A stretch of DNA of 24,114 nucleotides from Actinomycetales bacterium. Its GTDB lineage: Bacteria; Actinomycetota; Actinomycetes; Actinomycetales; Beutenbergiaceae. The DNA is taken from positions 1-24,114 of the forward strand of contig JAENWO010000003.1 in assembly GCA_016649925.1 (NCBI GenBank), written 5' to 3'. The notes under the pieces were generated by a model. The model had not been told where the DNA came from and made no database searches. It was given only the letters and a program-made list of their open reading frames with translations. A program made the translations under genes and the position numbers. This document shows positions 7,309-14,613 of this stretch, one piece after another; the stretch's first letter is position 1, and each line of letters starts with the position of its first letter.

Positions 7309-8381
7309 CAGCTCGCCTCCGTGCTCGTGGTGTGCGCATGACTCGGCGCGTCGTGCTCGACCAACCGGACGCCGTCCGCGGGGAGCGGGTTGTGGCAGCG
7401 CAGGAGGCGGGTGTCGGCGACCGCGTCGTCCGGCACGAGCTCCGGTGTGCGCTCCACGCACACGTCGATCGCGCTGGAGCAGCGCGGCGCGAAGGCACAG
7501 CCGCCGTCCCACGGGATGTTGTCGGCCACTGAGCCGGGGATCGGCCGCAGCCGCTGTCCACGGACGTCGTCGAGCCGGGGGATCGAGGCGAGCAGGCCGC
7601 CGGTGTAGGGGTGCCGGGGGACCGCGAACAGCTCGTGCCGGCCCGCTCGCTCGACGATCCGTCCCCCGTAGAGCACGTTGACCTCGTCGCACAGCCCGGC
7701 GACGACCCCGAGGTCGTGCGTGATCATGATCAGCGCCGTGCCCGATTCCCTCACCAGTTCCTTGAGCAGGGCCAGGATCTGAGCCTGGATCGTGACGTCC
7801 AACGCGGTCGTCGGCTCGTCGGCGATGAGCAGGCGCGGCTCGCAGGCCAGCGCCATGGCGATGAGGGCGCGCTGTCGCATCCCGCCGGAGAGCTGGTGGG
7901 CGTAGTCGGTCAGCCGTCGGTCGGGGTCGGGGATGCCGACCTTCTCCAGCAGTTCGACGGTGCGGACGCGCGCCGCCGGACGCTTCATCCCTTTGTGCCG
8001 CTCCAGTACTTCGATGACCTGAATGCCCAGCGGAACGACCGGGTTCAGCGAACTGAGGGGGTCCTGGAAGATCATCGCCAGGTCGGCTCCACGCCGGTCC
8101 CGCATGCGCTGGTCGGAGAGCGTGAGCAGGTCCTCGCCGGCGAACCGGACGCTCCCGCTGACCGTGTTACCGCGGTGGGGCAGGAGTCGCATGATGGCCA
8201 GCGACGTGACCGACTTGCCACATCCGGACTCGCCGACGAGACCGACGGTCTGCCCCGGGGCGACGTCGAAGCTGATGCCGTCGACGGCGGTGAACGGCTC
8301 CTGGCCGCGGCGGCCGAACTGCACACGCAGGTCCTGCACCTGCAGCAGAGGCTCCCTGTTGGCGGTGCTCGTGCCGGTCAT
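7308..8381 (-). CDS. Peptide ABC transporter ATP-binding protein (DppD/OppD-type)
   Basis: The partner ATPase (357 residues) of the peptide importer. Walker A GESGCGKS is at residues 50-57, the Q-loop in MIFQDPLSSLNPV, the signature in LSGGMRQRALIAMAL, Walker B in LLIADEPTTALD and the H-loop in MITHDLGVVAG. The C-terminal domain has GCAFAPRCSSAIDVC, the Cys motif shared with DppF-type proteins. ATG at 8381 is preferred: it lies 10 bp after the upstream permease stop and has GAGGTGGG ahead of it. An ATG at 8435 would overlap the permease by 44 bp with a low-complexity extension. A one-base overlap with the next ATPase couples their translation. Confidence 0.93.
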   Translation of the reverse strand: MTGTSTANREPLLQVQDLRVQFGRRGQEPFTAVDGISFDVAPGQTVGLVGESGCGKSVTSLAIMRLLPHRGNTVSGSVRFAGEDLLTLSDQRMRDRRGADLAMIFQDPLSSLNPVVPLGIQVIEVLERHKGMKRPAARVRTVELLEKVGIPDPDRRLTDYAHQLSGGMRQRALIAMALACEPRLLIADEPTTALDVTIQAQILALLKELVRESGTALIMITHDLGVVAGLCDEVNVLYGGRIVERAGRHELFAVPRHPYTGGLLASIPRLDDVRGQRLRPIPGSVADNIPWDGGCAFAPRCSSAIDVCVERTPELVPDDAVADTRLLRCHNPLPADGVRLVEHDAPSHAHTTSTEAS

Positions 8382-8391
8382 CTCACCCACC

Positions 8392-9324
8392 TCACCGTCG
8401 GGACTTGGGGTCGAGGGCCTCGCGGAGCGACTCACCCATCAGGGTGAAGCCCAGCGCGACCACGATGATGCAGACGGCCGGGTAGAAGGCCAGGTGCGGG
8501 AAACTGTTGAAGAAGTCCTGAGCCTTGCCCAGCATCTGGCCCCACTCCGGCTGGCGGTCGTCCGGGTTACCCAGGCCCAGGAAGGACAGCGCGGCGGCAT
8601 CGATGATCGCCGTGGCCAGCACCAGTGTCGCCTGGACGATCACCGGGCCGAGTGAGTTGGGCAGCATGTGCCGGAACACGATCGCGGGGCGCCGTACGCC
8701 CAGTGCCCGGGCCGCCAGGACGTGGTCGCTGTGCCGCTGGGCGAGCATCGAGCCGCGCAGCAGCCGGGCGAAGATCGGCACCTGCACGATGGCGATCGCC
8801 AGGATCACCGTCCACTGGCTGGGGTTGGCGAAGACCGCAGCGATGGAGAACGCCATCAGCAGGGAGGGGATGGAGAGCATCACGTCGACGATGCGCATCA
8901 CCACCGCGTCGGCCCAGCCGCCGACACCGCCGGCCAGCGTACCGAGGGTGAGCCCACCGACGAGGCCTCCGAAGGTGGCCAGCACGCCCACGATCAGCGT
9001 CTGTTGCGCTCCGACGATCAGCCGCGAGAACAAGTCGCGCCCCGCGTAGTCGGCGCCGAGGGGAAAGCCGTCCTGCGGTCCCGGCACGGGGTTGGTCTGT
9101 GGGCGGACCTGGTCGATCAGCAGCGCGGCCTGCGGATCGTGCGGGGCGATCCACGGTGCGATCGCTGCGAGGATGACGAACAGCACGATGATCGTGGCGC
9201 CGATCAGGAACACGACGTCGCGGCGCAGTCGGAGCCAGGCGCTCTGGTAGAGGCTGATCCCTTCCTCGCGGCTGACCCGCCCGGCGTCGGCGAGCCGGTC
9301 GATGCGTTCCTTCTTGGTGCTCAT
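8392..9324 (-). CDS. Peptide ABC transporter permease (DppC/OppC-type)
   Basis: An inner-membrane permease of 310 residues. It has an N-terminal cytoplasmic stretch, a first membrane helix (VVFLIGATIIVLFVILAAIA, about residues 36-55), an extracytoplasmic loop that includes the family motif FPLGADYAGRDLFSR, and then the transport core of about five helices. The EAA loop that contacts the ATPases is seen in DHVLAARALGVRRPAIVFRHMLPN. The C-terminal segment (LGLGNPDDRQPEWGQML then a final helix ending LREALDPK) is typical of DppC. The start ATG at 9324 has a GGGGCCGAG region upstream. Gaps to its neighbours are 10 bp on each side, so it is part of a single operon. Confidence 0.93.
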   Translation of the reverse strand: MSTKKERIDRLADAGRVSREEGISLYQSAWLRLRRDVVFLIGATIIVLFVILAAIAPWIAPHDPQAALLIDQVRPQTNPVPGPQDGFPLGADYAGRDLFSRLIVGAQQTLIVGVLATFGGLVGGLTLGTLAGGVGGWADAVVMRIVDVMLSIPSLLMAFSIAAVFANPSQWTVILAIAIVQVPIFARLLRGSMLAQRHSDHVLAARALGVRRPAIVFRHMLPNSLGPVIVQATLVLATAIIDAAALSFLGLGNPDDRQPEWGQMLGKAQDFFNSFPHLAFYPAVCIIVVALGFTLMGESLREALDPKSRR

Positions 9325-9334
9325 CTCGGCCCCG

Positions 9335-10345
9335 TCACCTGGTCCGCACGCGCGGGTCGATCACGGCATACGCGATGTCGACCAGCAGGTTGACGATGAT
9401 GTAGATCAGGGCCGCCATCATGATCAGCACCTGGAGGACGGGGTAGTCCCGGGTCTCGAAGCCCAGCGCGAGCGCCTGGCCGATGCCCTGGAAGTTGAAG
9501 ACGGTCTCGGTCAGCACGGCCCCGGCCAACAGCGCTCCGATCTGCAGACCGATCGTGGTCACGACGGGGATGAGTGCGTTGCGCATGACGTGGCGTTGGC
9601 GCACGACGGGGGCCTGCAGCCCCTTGGCGCGGGCGGTGCGCACGTAGTCCTCGTCGAGCACGTCCAGGACCGAGGCCCGGTTGATCCGGAAGATCACGGC
9701 GAAGGGGATCGAGGAGAGCGCGATCGCGGGCAGGATCAGGTGTCTGAACGAGTCCCACGCGGCGTCCCACTCACCGGTCAGGATCCCGTCCAGGACGAAG
9801 AAGCCGGTGACGTGCGTCGCGTCGATGCTCACCGACTGGCGCCCCGACGGCGGGAGGAGGCCCCAGCGGATGGCGAAGAAGTACTTGAGCACGAACGCGA
9901 GGAAGAACACCGGCACCGCCACGCCGACGAGGGACCCGATCACTGATCCGGTATCCAGCGCGCTGCCGTGCCGGCGGGCCGCGACGTAGCCCAGCGGGAT
10001 CGCGAGGGTCACCGCGATGAGCAGGGCGAAGATGCTCAGCTCGATCGTCGCTGGGAGCCTCGTGAGGAAGACGTCTATCGCCTCCGCGCCACGGAGGACA
10101 CCGTTGGAGATGCCGAAGTCGCCTTCCAGCGCGCGCTGGAGGAAGCGCAGATATTGCACGTGGAGCGGCTCGTCAAGACCCAGCGCCTCGCGGAGTGCGG
10201 CAGTGGACTCCGGAGTGCCACGCTCACCGAGCAGTGCGGTCACCGGGCCTCCGGGGAGGGAGCGCAGCCAGACGAAGAGCAGCACGCTCAGCACGAACAT
10301 CGCGATGAACAGCTGCAGCCCTCGCCTGATGACGAATCTGAGCAC
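9335..10345 (-). CDS. Peptide ABC transporter permease (DppB/OppB-type)
   Basis: The second membrane subunit (336 residues), with an N-terminal helix (FIAMFVLSVLLFVWL), the conserved PGGPV segment right after it, five more membrane helices, and the EAA contact loop DYVRTARAKGLQAPVVRQRHVMRNAL. The ending LLVDIAYAVIDPRVR is diagnostic of DppB-type permeases. The start is GTG at 10345, with GAGGAGGA only about 4 bp upstream; the ATG at 10349 is in another frame. It follows the binding-protein gene after an 84-bp gap that contains a stable hairpin. Confidence 0.93.
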   Translation of the reverse strand: MLRFVIRRGLQLFIAMFVLSVLLFVWLRSLPGGPVTALLGERGTPESTAALREALGLDEPLHVQYLRFLQRALEGDFGISNGVLRGAEAIDVFLTRLPATIELSIFALLIAVTLAIPLGYVAARRHGSALDTGSVIGSLVGVAVPVFFLAFVLKYFFAIRWGLLPPSGRQSVSIDATHVTGFFVLDGILTGEWDAAWDSFRHLILPAIALSSIPFAVIFRINRASVLDVLDEDYVRTARAKGLQAPVVRQRHVMRNALIPVVTTIGLQIGALLAGAVLTETVFNFQGIGQALALGFETRDYPVLQVLIMMAALIYIIVNLLVDIAYAVIDPRVRTR

Positions 10346-10386
10346 GCATCCTCCTCGACGCGGAACGGGGCCAGACAGACGTTGAC

Positions 10387-10414
10387 GGCGGGACGGCCGG
10401 CCAGCCGTCCCGCC
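10387..10414 (-). terminator. Hairpin between binding-protein and permease genes
   Basis: GGCGGGACGGC at 10387-10397 pairs perfectly with GCCGTCCCGCC at 10404-10414 around a 6-nt loop, between the lipoprotein stop and the permease start. There is no U-tract on the transcript strand. In binding-protein transport operons such stems commonly protect the first cistron or stop part of the transcripts, giving excess binding protein. That role is inferred here. Confidence 0.6.
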
Positions 10415-10429
10415 GCCAAGGTCAGCGGG

Positions 10430-12130
10430 TCACTCGGTGATGGTGATCGTGGCGAAGTTCTCCGCCGTCAGGGGGCTGGGGACCAGACCCTCGACGTTCC
10501 CGGCGACCACGATGGCCGGCGGGGAGTGGGAGATGGCAAGCGCCGGCAGGTACTCCATGAGGTCCGCGTTGAGCTGCTCGTACAGCCCCTCGCGGGTGGC
10601 CTCGTCCGGCTCGCTGTCGGCGGCCCGCAGGCCGTCCGAGAGCTGCTGACCCCAGGTGTACTCGTGGGTGGCGAAGTTGTTCTCCGGGGACTCGAAGAAG
10701 GTCCCGATGAAGTTCGCCGCCGAGTCGTAGTCACCGGTCCAGCCGAGGAAGAAGGCCGGGGCCTGGTCCTGCTGCACCCCGTCGAGGTAACCGCCGTTCC
10801 ACGGCTTGGCCACCGGGTTGACCGTGATACCGACAGCCTCCCAGTCGGCCCGGATCGAGTCGTAGATGCGCTGCGGGTCCGGCATGTAGGGCCGGGTGAC
10901 CTCCGTCGGATACCACAGGTCGATGGCGAGGTCCGACATGCCGGCGTCGGCCAGCAGCTGCTGGGCCAGCTCCGGGGAGTACTCGAACGCCGTGAGCTCG
11001 GTGTTGTAGCCCGCGACCGCGGACGGCATCATCTGGGTGGCTACCTCAGCACCCTCGGGGAGCTGGCTGGCGACCAGCTGTTCCCGGTTGATCGCGTGGT
11101 AGAGCGCCTGCCGCACACGATCGTCGGTCAGCGCGGGCATCGTCGTCGGGTTCAGACCGAGGTAGAGGATGTTGAACGCCGGGCGGACCTGCACATTGTT
11201 GCCGGCCTCTTCCAACGCCGCCCAGTCGACCGGGTTCGGCAGGTCGTAGCCCTGGATGGTGCCGGCCTCGAGCTCCTGGCGACGGGTGTTCTCGTCCGGG
11301 ATGATCCGGAACACCAGCTCGGCGACCCCGGCGCTCTCACCCCAGTAGTCCTCGTTCCGAACCAGCGTGATGGTGCCGTTGGCCTCGTCGTAGGAGTCGA
11401 AGATGAACGCGCCGCTGCCGGTCGGGTTCTCCGTGGCGAACGCCGGGAAGACGAAGCCCTCACCCTCGGCCGCCACGTCGTTGGCGTTGAACTCCTCCAG
11501 CGCTGCGGGGCTGGCGATGCCGTAGGCCGCCTGGCCGAGGATGGTCGGGAACTTCGAGGTCACCCTGGTGACCGTGACGACGGCGGTGAGGTCGTCGGTG
11601 GCCTCGCAGGAGTCGTACAGGCTGTCAGTGCCGTCGCCGGCGAACCCACCGAAGTCCGCGGCCCAGTAGTAGCTCACGGCGGCGTTCTGGCCGACCTCGT
11701 TCTGGTTGAACCAGCGCTCGAAGTTGGCGCAGACCGCCTCGGCGTTGAACTCGGTGCCGTCGTGGAAGGTCACACCCTCACGAAGTGCGAAGGTCCAGGT
11801 CAGGCCGTCCTCGCTAGACTCCCAGGACTCGGCCAGGCCGGGGCCGGGGGCCGCGCCACCCTCCTCGTACTCGATCAGGTTGTCGTAGATCTGCCGGGTG
11901 ATGCGGAACGTCTCGCCATCGCTGGCGTAGAACGGGTCGAACGACGCCGGGGCGCCGGCGGCACCGAAGACGAAGGTCGCGTCACTCGCTCCACCACCGG
12001 TGTCACCGCCGCCCGATCCGTCGTCGGTGCCGGTGTTCGTGTCGTCGCCATCGCGGTCTGATGCGCAGGACGTCAATACCAGTGCCAGCACCGTGGCGCC
12101 GGCAATGGCAGCAACCTTGCGGTTGATCAT
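10430..12130 (-). CDS. Peptide ABC transporter substrate-binding lipoprotein (SBP_bac_5 family)
   Basis: The extracytoplasmic receptor (566 residues) of the importer. A signal peptide with lipobox L19-T-S-C22 predicts lipid anchoring at Cys22. It is followed by a flexible Gly/Asp/Thr-rich linker (about residues 24-48), then the family-5 solute-binding fold beginning TFVFGAAGAPASFDPFYASDGE. The segment LAESWESSEDGLTWTFALREGVTFHDGTEFNAEAV is the classic family-5 signature (start shown in pieces: LAESWE, FALREGVTFHDG). The length is normal. Family members bind di- or oligopeptides, nickel or sugars; peptide is most likely given the Dpp-type permeases and ATPases, but the ligand is not proven. 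The start ATG at 12130 has GAGGAGG upstream. First gene of the operon. Confidence 0.92.
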   Translation of the reverse strand: MINRKVAAIAGATVLALVLTSCASDRDGDDTNTGTDDGSGGGDTGGGASDATFVFGAAGAPASFDPFYASDGETFRITRQIYDNLIEYEEGGAAPGPGLAESWESSEDGLTWTFALREGVTFHDGTEFNAEAVCANFERWFNQNEVGQNAAVSYYWAADFGGFAGDGTDSLYDSCEATDDLTAVVTVTRVTSKFPTILGQAAYGIASPAALEEFNANDVAAEGEGFVFPAFATENPTGSGAFIFDSYDEANGTITLVRNEDYWGESAGVAELVFRIIPDENTRRQELEAGTIQGYDLPNPVDWAALEEAGNNVQVRPAFNILYLGLNPTTMPALTDDRVRQALYHAINREQLVASQLPEGAEVATQMMPSAVAGYNTELTAFEYSPELAQQLLADAGMSDLAIDLWYPTEVTRPYMPDPQRIYDSIRADWEAVGITVNPVAKPWNGGYLDGVQQDQAPAFFLGWTGDYDSAANFIGTFFESPENNFATHEYTWGQQLSDGLRAADSEPDEATREGLYEQLNADLMEYLPALAISHSPPAIVVAGNVEGLVPSPLTAENFATITITE

Positions 12131-12150
12131 CGTGCCTCCTCATGGGGCCC

Positions 12151-12218
12151 TCCCGGGTCATGAGTGCCCGGGACAGTGCCTGGTCGGAATGGCCGAACAC
12201 TAGGGGGGCGGCGCCCCC
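12151..12218 (-). promoter_or_regulatory. Leader hairpins upstream of the binding-protein gene
   Basis: Two stems lie in the untranslated region of the transporter operon. TCCCGGG at 12151-12157 pairs with CCCGGGA at 12167-12173, ending some 12 bp before the Shine-Dalgarno sequence. GGGGGC at 12204-12209 pairs with GCCCCC at 12213-12218. On the minus strand TTAAGGTTCT near 12250 and TAGTGT near 12200 are possible -10 regions, but no convincing -35 was found. Either stem could be a leader control element. Confidence 0.3.
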
Positions 12219-12380
12219 AGCGGTAGGGAAAACGCGCCGTGTCGCAGAACCTTAACCGAGTTGCAACAAAGGGAAGTCGGAGCACCACTCGACTCCGGGC
12301 GCCGAGAACGAGCCGCGTCGCCCTCCTCGTAGGGGTGGGGAACTGCTCCGTCGGCGCGCGCTCCGGGGCCGACTGCTCGA

Positions 12381-12684
12381 CGTATTGGTCGGCGAATTCC
12401 GTCATCAGGCGACGTGGCGCGACGTGTCGCCAGGCGTCGCTGAGGATCTCCTCCAACTCGTCGGCGCCGATCGCCGCGAGTCGCACGAGGACCGCCGGGT
12501 AGCCGTTGTAGCGGTCCTCGGTGAAGTAGATGTCCGGGTTGTCCGCGATGAGGGCGTGCTTCTCCTCCTCGCCACTGACCCGCACGGCCAGGACGGCGGG
12601 CTGGGGCACCCTGCCCTTCTTCGGGCCGGGCCGCTCCAGCCACACTCATGCGAAGGCCTTGAGCTTCACCCCGCGCGCGGAACG
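12381..12684 (-). pseudogene. MmcQ/YjbR-like pseudogene with nonsense codon (copy 1)
   Basis: The minus strand reads a MmcQ/YjbR-like domain (PKKGRVPQPAVLAVRVSGEE, then DNPDIYFTEDRYNGYPAVLV and LSDAWRHVAPRRLMTEF). These proteins are small, structurally MmcQ-like, often annotated as DNA-binding; their biochemical role is poorly known. The frame is interrupted by TGA at 12648-12646, exactly where copy 2 at 13635-13979 has a Trp codon (LAWVWLERP there, AFA-stop-VWLERP here). The N-terminal 20-30 residues expected for the family are missing, and the 3' end runs on without a family-like end toward the transporter gene. A GTG at 12645, just after the stop, could in theory restart a fragment of 172 residues ending at 12127. 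I regard it as dead. Confidence 0.7.
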
Positions 12685-12746
12685 GCACGGGTCAAGAACA
12701 CTGGCATCGTGCTACTTCCATTGACGTCTCACCCTCGCTGAGGTGT

Positions 12747-12792
12747 TGCCGGATGCCAGGCGCTCGACCTGCTCGGGCCCTGGCATCCGGCA
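12747..12792. repeat. REP-like palindromic element, copy 2
   Basis: TGCCGGATGCCAGG at 12747-12760 pairs perfectly with CCTGGCATCCGGCA at 12779-12792; an inner GCTCGA/TCGGGC part pairs imperfectly. The left arm at 12749-12767 matches copy 1 (6068-6086) at 18 of 19 bases. It sits in the gap between the YjbR-like pseudogene and vapB. No flanking target duplication was noticed. Confidence 0.65.
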
Positions 12793-12847
12793 TGTCTGGA
12801 GCGTGGTGCGCGGTGGGAACTGAACCAGCCACTACCGCGATCGTGAC

Positions 12848-12891
12848 CAGCGTGCTCGGGCACGCTGATGATAAGCCTGTGATGATATGAT
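12848..12891 (+). promoter_or_regulatory. vapBC promoter and probable autoregulatory operator
   Basis: A -10 hexamer TATGAT lies at 12886-12891 and the vapB ATG follows after 6 bp, so transcription should begin at or next to the start codon. Upstream, CAGCGTGC (12848-12855) and GCACGCTG (12860-12867) form a perfect 8-bp dyad, and TGATGATA is repeated at 12866-12873 and 12880-12887. VapBC pairs usually repress themselves through such repeats; the assignment to VapB is inference. Confidence 0.5.
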
Positions 12892-12897
12892 GCAGTC

Positions 12898-13158
12898 ATG
12901 CGCACGACGGTCAACATCGACGAGCGTCTTCTTGCCGAGGCGAAGCTGATCGCTGTTCGTGAGCACCGGACGATCGGATCGGTACTGGAGGACGCATTGC
13001 GCGCGTTGATCGATCAGCAGAACAAGGAGCCGAGCCCGACGTCCTACGGCCTCCCGTCGTACACGCCGTCCGTGTCCGGGCTGCGCACCGGTGTCGATCT
13101 GGAGGACAAGGATCAGATGGCGGATCTGCTCGGTGACAACGAGCTGAAGGCGCCCTGA
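12898..13158 (+). CDS. vapB: VapB-type ribbon-helix-helix antitoxin
   Basis: An 86-residue antitoxin expected to bind its own promoter with the N-terminal ribbon-helix-helix fold and to neutralise VapC with its C-terminal tail. The N-terminus MRTTVNIDERLLAEAKLIA fits the strand followed by helix of VapB proteins (Rv-type, DUF2191-like). A polar linker follows (NKEPSPTSYGLPSYTPS) and then an acidic tail (DLEDKDQMADLLGDNE) that would contact the toxin. There is no Shine-Dalgarno sequence; the -10 element 6 bp before the ATG suggests a leaderless message. The gap to vapC is 3 bp, so the pair is one transcription unit. It lies between two YjbR-like copies in a region rich in pseudogenes, which suggests acquisition or at least local instability. 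Confidence 0.85.
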   Translation: MRTTVNIDERLLAEAKLIAVREHRTIGSVLEDALRALIDQQNKEPSPTSYGLPSYTPSVSGLRTGVDLEDKDQMADLLGDNELKAP

Positions 13159-13161
13159 TCC

Positions 13162-13593
13162 GTGCTCCTCCTAGATGTCAACGTCGTCCTGCACGCCTAC
13201 CGCCCTGACGACTCCGCCCGCGCGGCAGCAGTCAAGGCCTGGCTGAGCCCGCGCCTGGTGGGCCATGAGCGGGTCGGCGTGAGCGAGCTGGTCCTGTCGT
13301 CGATGATCCGGATCGCCACCAGTGGCCGCATCTACACCGAGCCGGCGCCCCCGGCGCATGCCGTGGCATTCGCCGACGCGCTGCTGGCCGCGCCGGCAGC
13401 CTCGGTCGTGCGCTCCGGTCCGCGTCACTGGGCGATCTTCGGCGACCTCGTATCGAGTCAGCGACTCCGGGGGAACGACGTGCCGGATGCCTACCTGGCC
13501 GCGCTCGCCCTGGAGCAGGGCGCCACGCTCGTGACTCTCGACAGGGGCTTCGCCCGGTTCGACGGGCTGAAGACGCTGGACCCGCTGCTCTGA
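13162..13593 (+). CDS. vapC: VapC-type PIN-domain ribonuclease toxin
   Basis: A 143-residue toxin of the PIN fold, expected to be a magnesium-dependent endoribonuclease; mycobacterial relatives cut tRNA or rRNA. The acidic centre is complete: D5 (LLLDVNVVLHAY), E42 (GVSELV), D109 (GNDVPDAYLAALA) and D127 (TLVTLDRGFARF). The start GTG at 13162 lies 3 bp after the vapB stop; the ribosome site is poor, in keeping with coupled translation from vapB. The length is typical. All catalytic residues are intact, so the toxin is probably active, and loss of vapB would be expected to be harmful. The RNA target cannot be predicted from the sequence. Confidence 0.88.
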   Translation: MLLLDVNVVLHAYRPDDSARAAAVKAWLSPRLVGHERVGVSELVLSSMIRIATSGRIYTEPAPPAHAVAFADALLAAPAASVVRSGPRHWAIFGDLVSSQRLRGNDVPDAYLAALALEQGATLVTLDRGFARFDGLKTLDPLL

Positions 13594-13634
13594 TCAGCGT
13601 CGTGATCGCAATCCACGCGGGGTGGTCGTGATCC

Positions 13635-13979
13635 TCAGCCGTCGGTGCGGGCGTCGAACTCCCGGATGAGGGTCAGCGGCGCCACGTGGCGCCACGCTTC
13701 GGTGAGGATCTCCGTGAGTTCGTCCAGCCCGATGGCGGCCAGCCGAACCAGGACCGCGGGGTAGCCGTCGTAGTGGTCCTCGGTTAAGTAGATGTCCGGG
13801 CTTTCCGCGATGAGGGTGTGCTTCTCCTCCTCGCCGCTGACCCGCACGGCGAGCACGGCGAGCACGGCGAGCTGGGGCACCCGCGCCTTCTTGGGCTCGG
13901 GCCGCTCCAGCCACACCCACGCGAGGGTCTTGAGCTTCGCGCCGCGGCGCACGCCGAACGCGAAGTGCTCGGTCAGCAT
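13635..13979 (-). CDS. MmcQ/YjbR-like protein, probably N-terminally truncated (copy 2)
   Basis: The minus strand encodes HFAFGVRRGAKLKTLAWVW, PEPKKARVPQLAVL and then ESPDIYLTEDHYDGYPAVLV, a MmcQ/YjbR-like domain closely similar to the pseudogene at 12381-12684. A 9-bp duplication makes VLAVLAV where copy 1 has a single VLAV. The usual first 20-30 residues are absent. The frame stays open upstream to ATG 14231 because it is fused without a stop to the 3' remnant of a phosphotransferase gene, so a 198-residue product could be called automatically; I think that is an artefact of deletion. The chosen ATG at 13979 has no clear Shine-Dalgarno sequence. Whether this copy makes a working protein is doubtful. 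Confidence 0.5.
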   Translation of the reverse strand: MLTEHFAFGVRRGAKLKTLAWVWLERPEPKKARVPQLAVLAVLAVRVSGEEEKHTLIAESPDIYLTEDHYDGYPAVLVRLAAIGLDELTEILTEAWRHVAPLTLIREFDARTDG

Positions 13980-13989
13980 GCGGACGGTC

Positions 13990-14613
13990 TCGCCGCATCG
14001 AGCCCCGAGGGATCCGCTCTCGCTGCCCACCGCCGGGTCAGACGCACGCCGCCGGACGGCCTCGTCGAGCGCGTCGGTGGGATCGACGCCGACTGCCTCG
14101 AGGAACCGGCCCAGGAGCTCGCGGGCGACCAGACCGACGTCGAGACCGTCCGGTACACCGGTCGCGGCCCCTTGCGCCCCCATCGCGGACTCCCCGGCGA
14201 CCACGACCTCGGCGAGGATGACGGCGGTCATCCTCGCCGAGATCCGTGGGCACGACGTCGGCGTTGCACCAGTCGATGAGCACCGGCCGGCGCACCGGGT
14301 CGAGGAGTACCTTGTCGGGGTGCAGGTCCAGGTGCAGGACACCCTGCCGGGCGGCGTGCCCGGCGCCCGGCCCACCGATGCGGTCCATGACGATGTCCGG
14401 ACCGTCGACCTCGTGCACCCGCGGTACGGCGATGCCGTGGGGCTCGACGTGACGCATCAGCGCGACCTCCCGGCCGGCGTCGTGACCGTCGCGGTACCGA
14501 CGCAGCACCGTCCCGGGAGCGAGGGAGTACACGTCGGCGCTGCGGCCGTGGCCGAGCTGGGGGCCCGGTGCGCCGCGGGACTCGACGGCCGGCGCGGGTT
14601 CGGGCGGCCTCAC
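13990..14613 (-). pseudogene. Aminoglycoside-phosphotransferase-like kinase, frameshifted
   Basis: The fragments belong to one APH-fold phosphotransferase. A 5' part in one frame reads GRSADVYSLAPGTVLRRYRD, MRHVEPHGIAVPRVHEVDGP, then the catalytic HLDLHPDKVLLD and the metal-binding LIDWCNADVVPTDL. The 3' part continues in another frame as TAVILAEVVVAGESAMG through LLGRFLEAVGVDPTDALDEA. The frame change falls on a perfect palindrome at 14208-14241. Compared with relatives known to me, some 40-50 residues are also missing between MDRIGGPG and VLHLDLHP. A GTG at 14613 overlaps the stop of the oxidoreductase gene (GTGA), so it was once the second gene of that operon. The gene is clearly broken; its original substrate is unknown. 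Confidence 0.7.
14208..14241. repeat. Perfect 15-bp palindrome at the kinase frameshift
   Basis: CTCGGCGAGGATGAC at 14208-14222 is the exact reverse complement of GTCATCCTCGCCGAG at 14227-14241, with a 4-base centre. On the minus strand the downstream arm encodes the expected VILAE, and the upstream arm replaces the residues expected there. Confidence 0.85.

Noticed and set aside
9968..12061. Long + strand open frame opposite the binding-protein gene and part of a permease gene.
   Set aside because: The opposite strand has an intact lipoprotein with a signal peptide and family-5 signature; this frame has only shadow composition.
12747..12792. Terminal inverted repeats of a mobile element around vapBC.
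   Set aside because: Only one hairpin lies beside vapBC, its sibling is 6.7 kb away in the same orientation, and no transposase gene is present.
13635..14231. A single 198-residue protein made from the phosphotransferase 3' end and the YjbR-like domain.
   Set aside because: The first half matches the displaced C-terminus of a kinase whose catalytic part is in another frame, so the fusion is better read as debris of deletion than as a designed two-domain protein.
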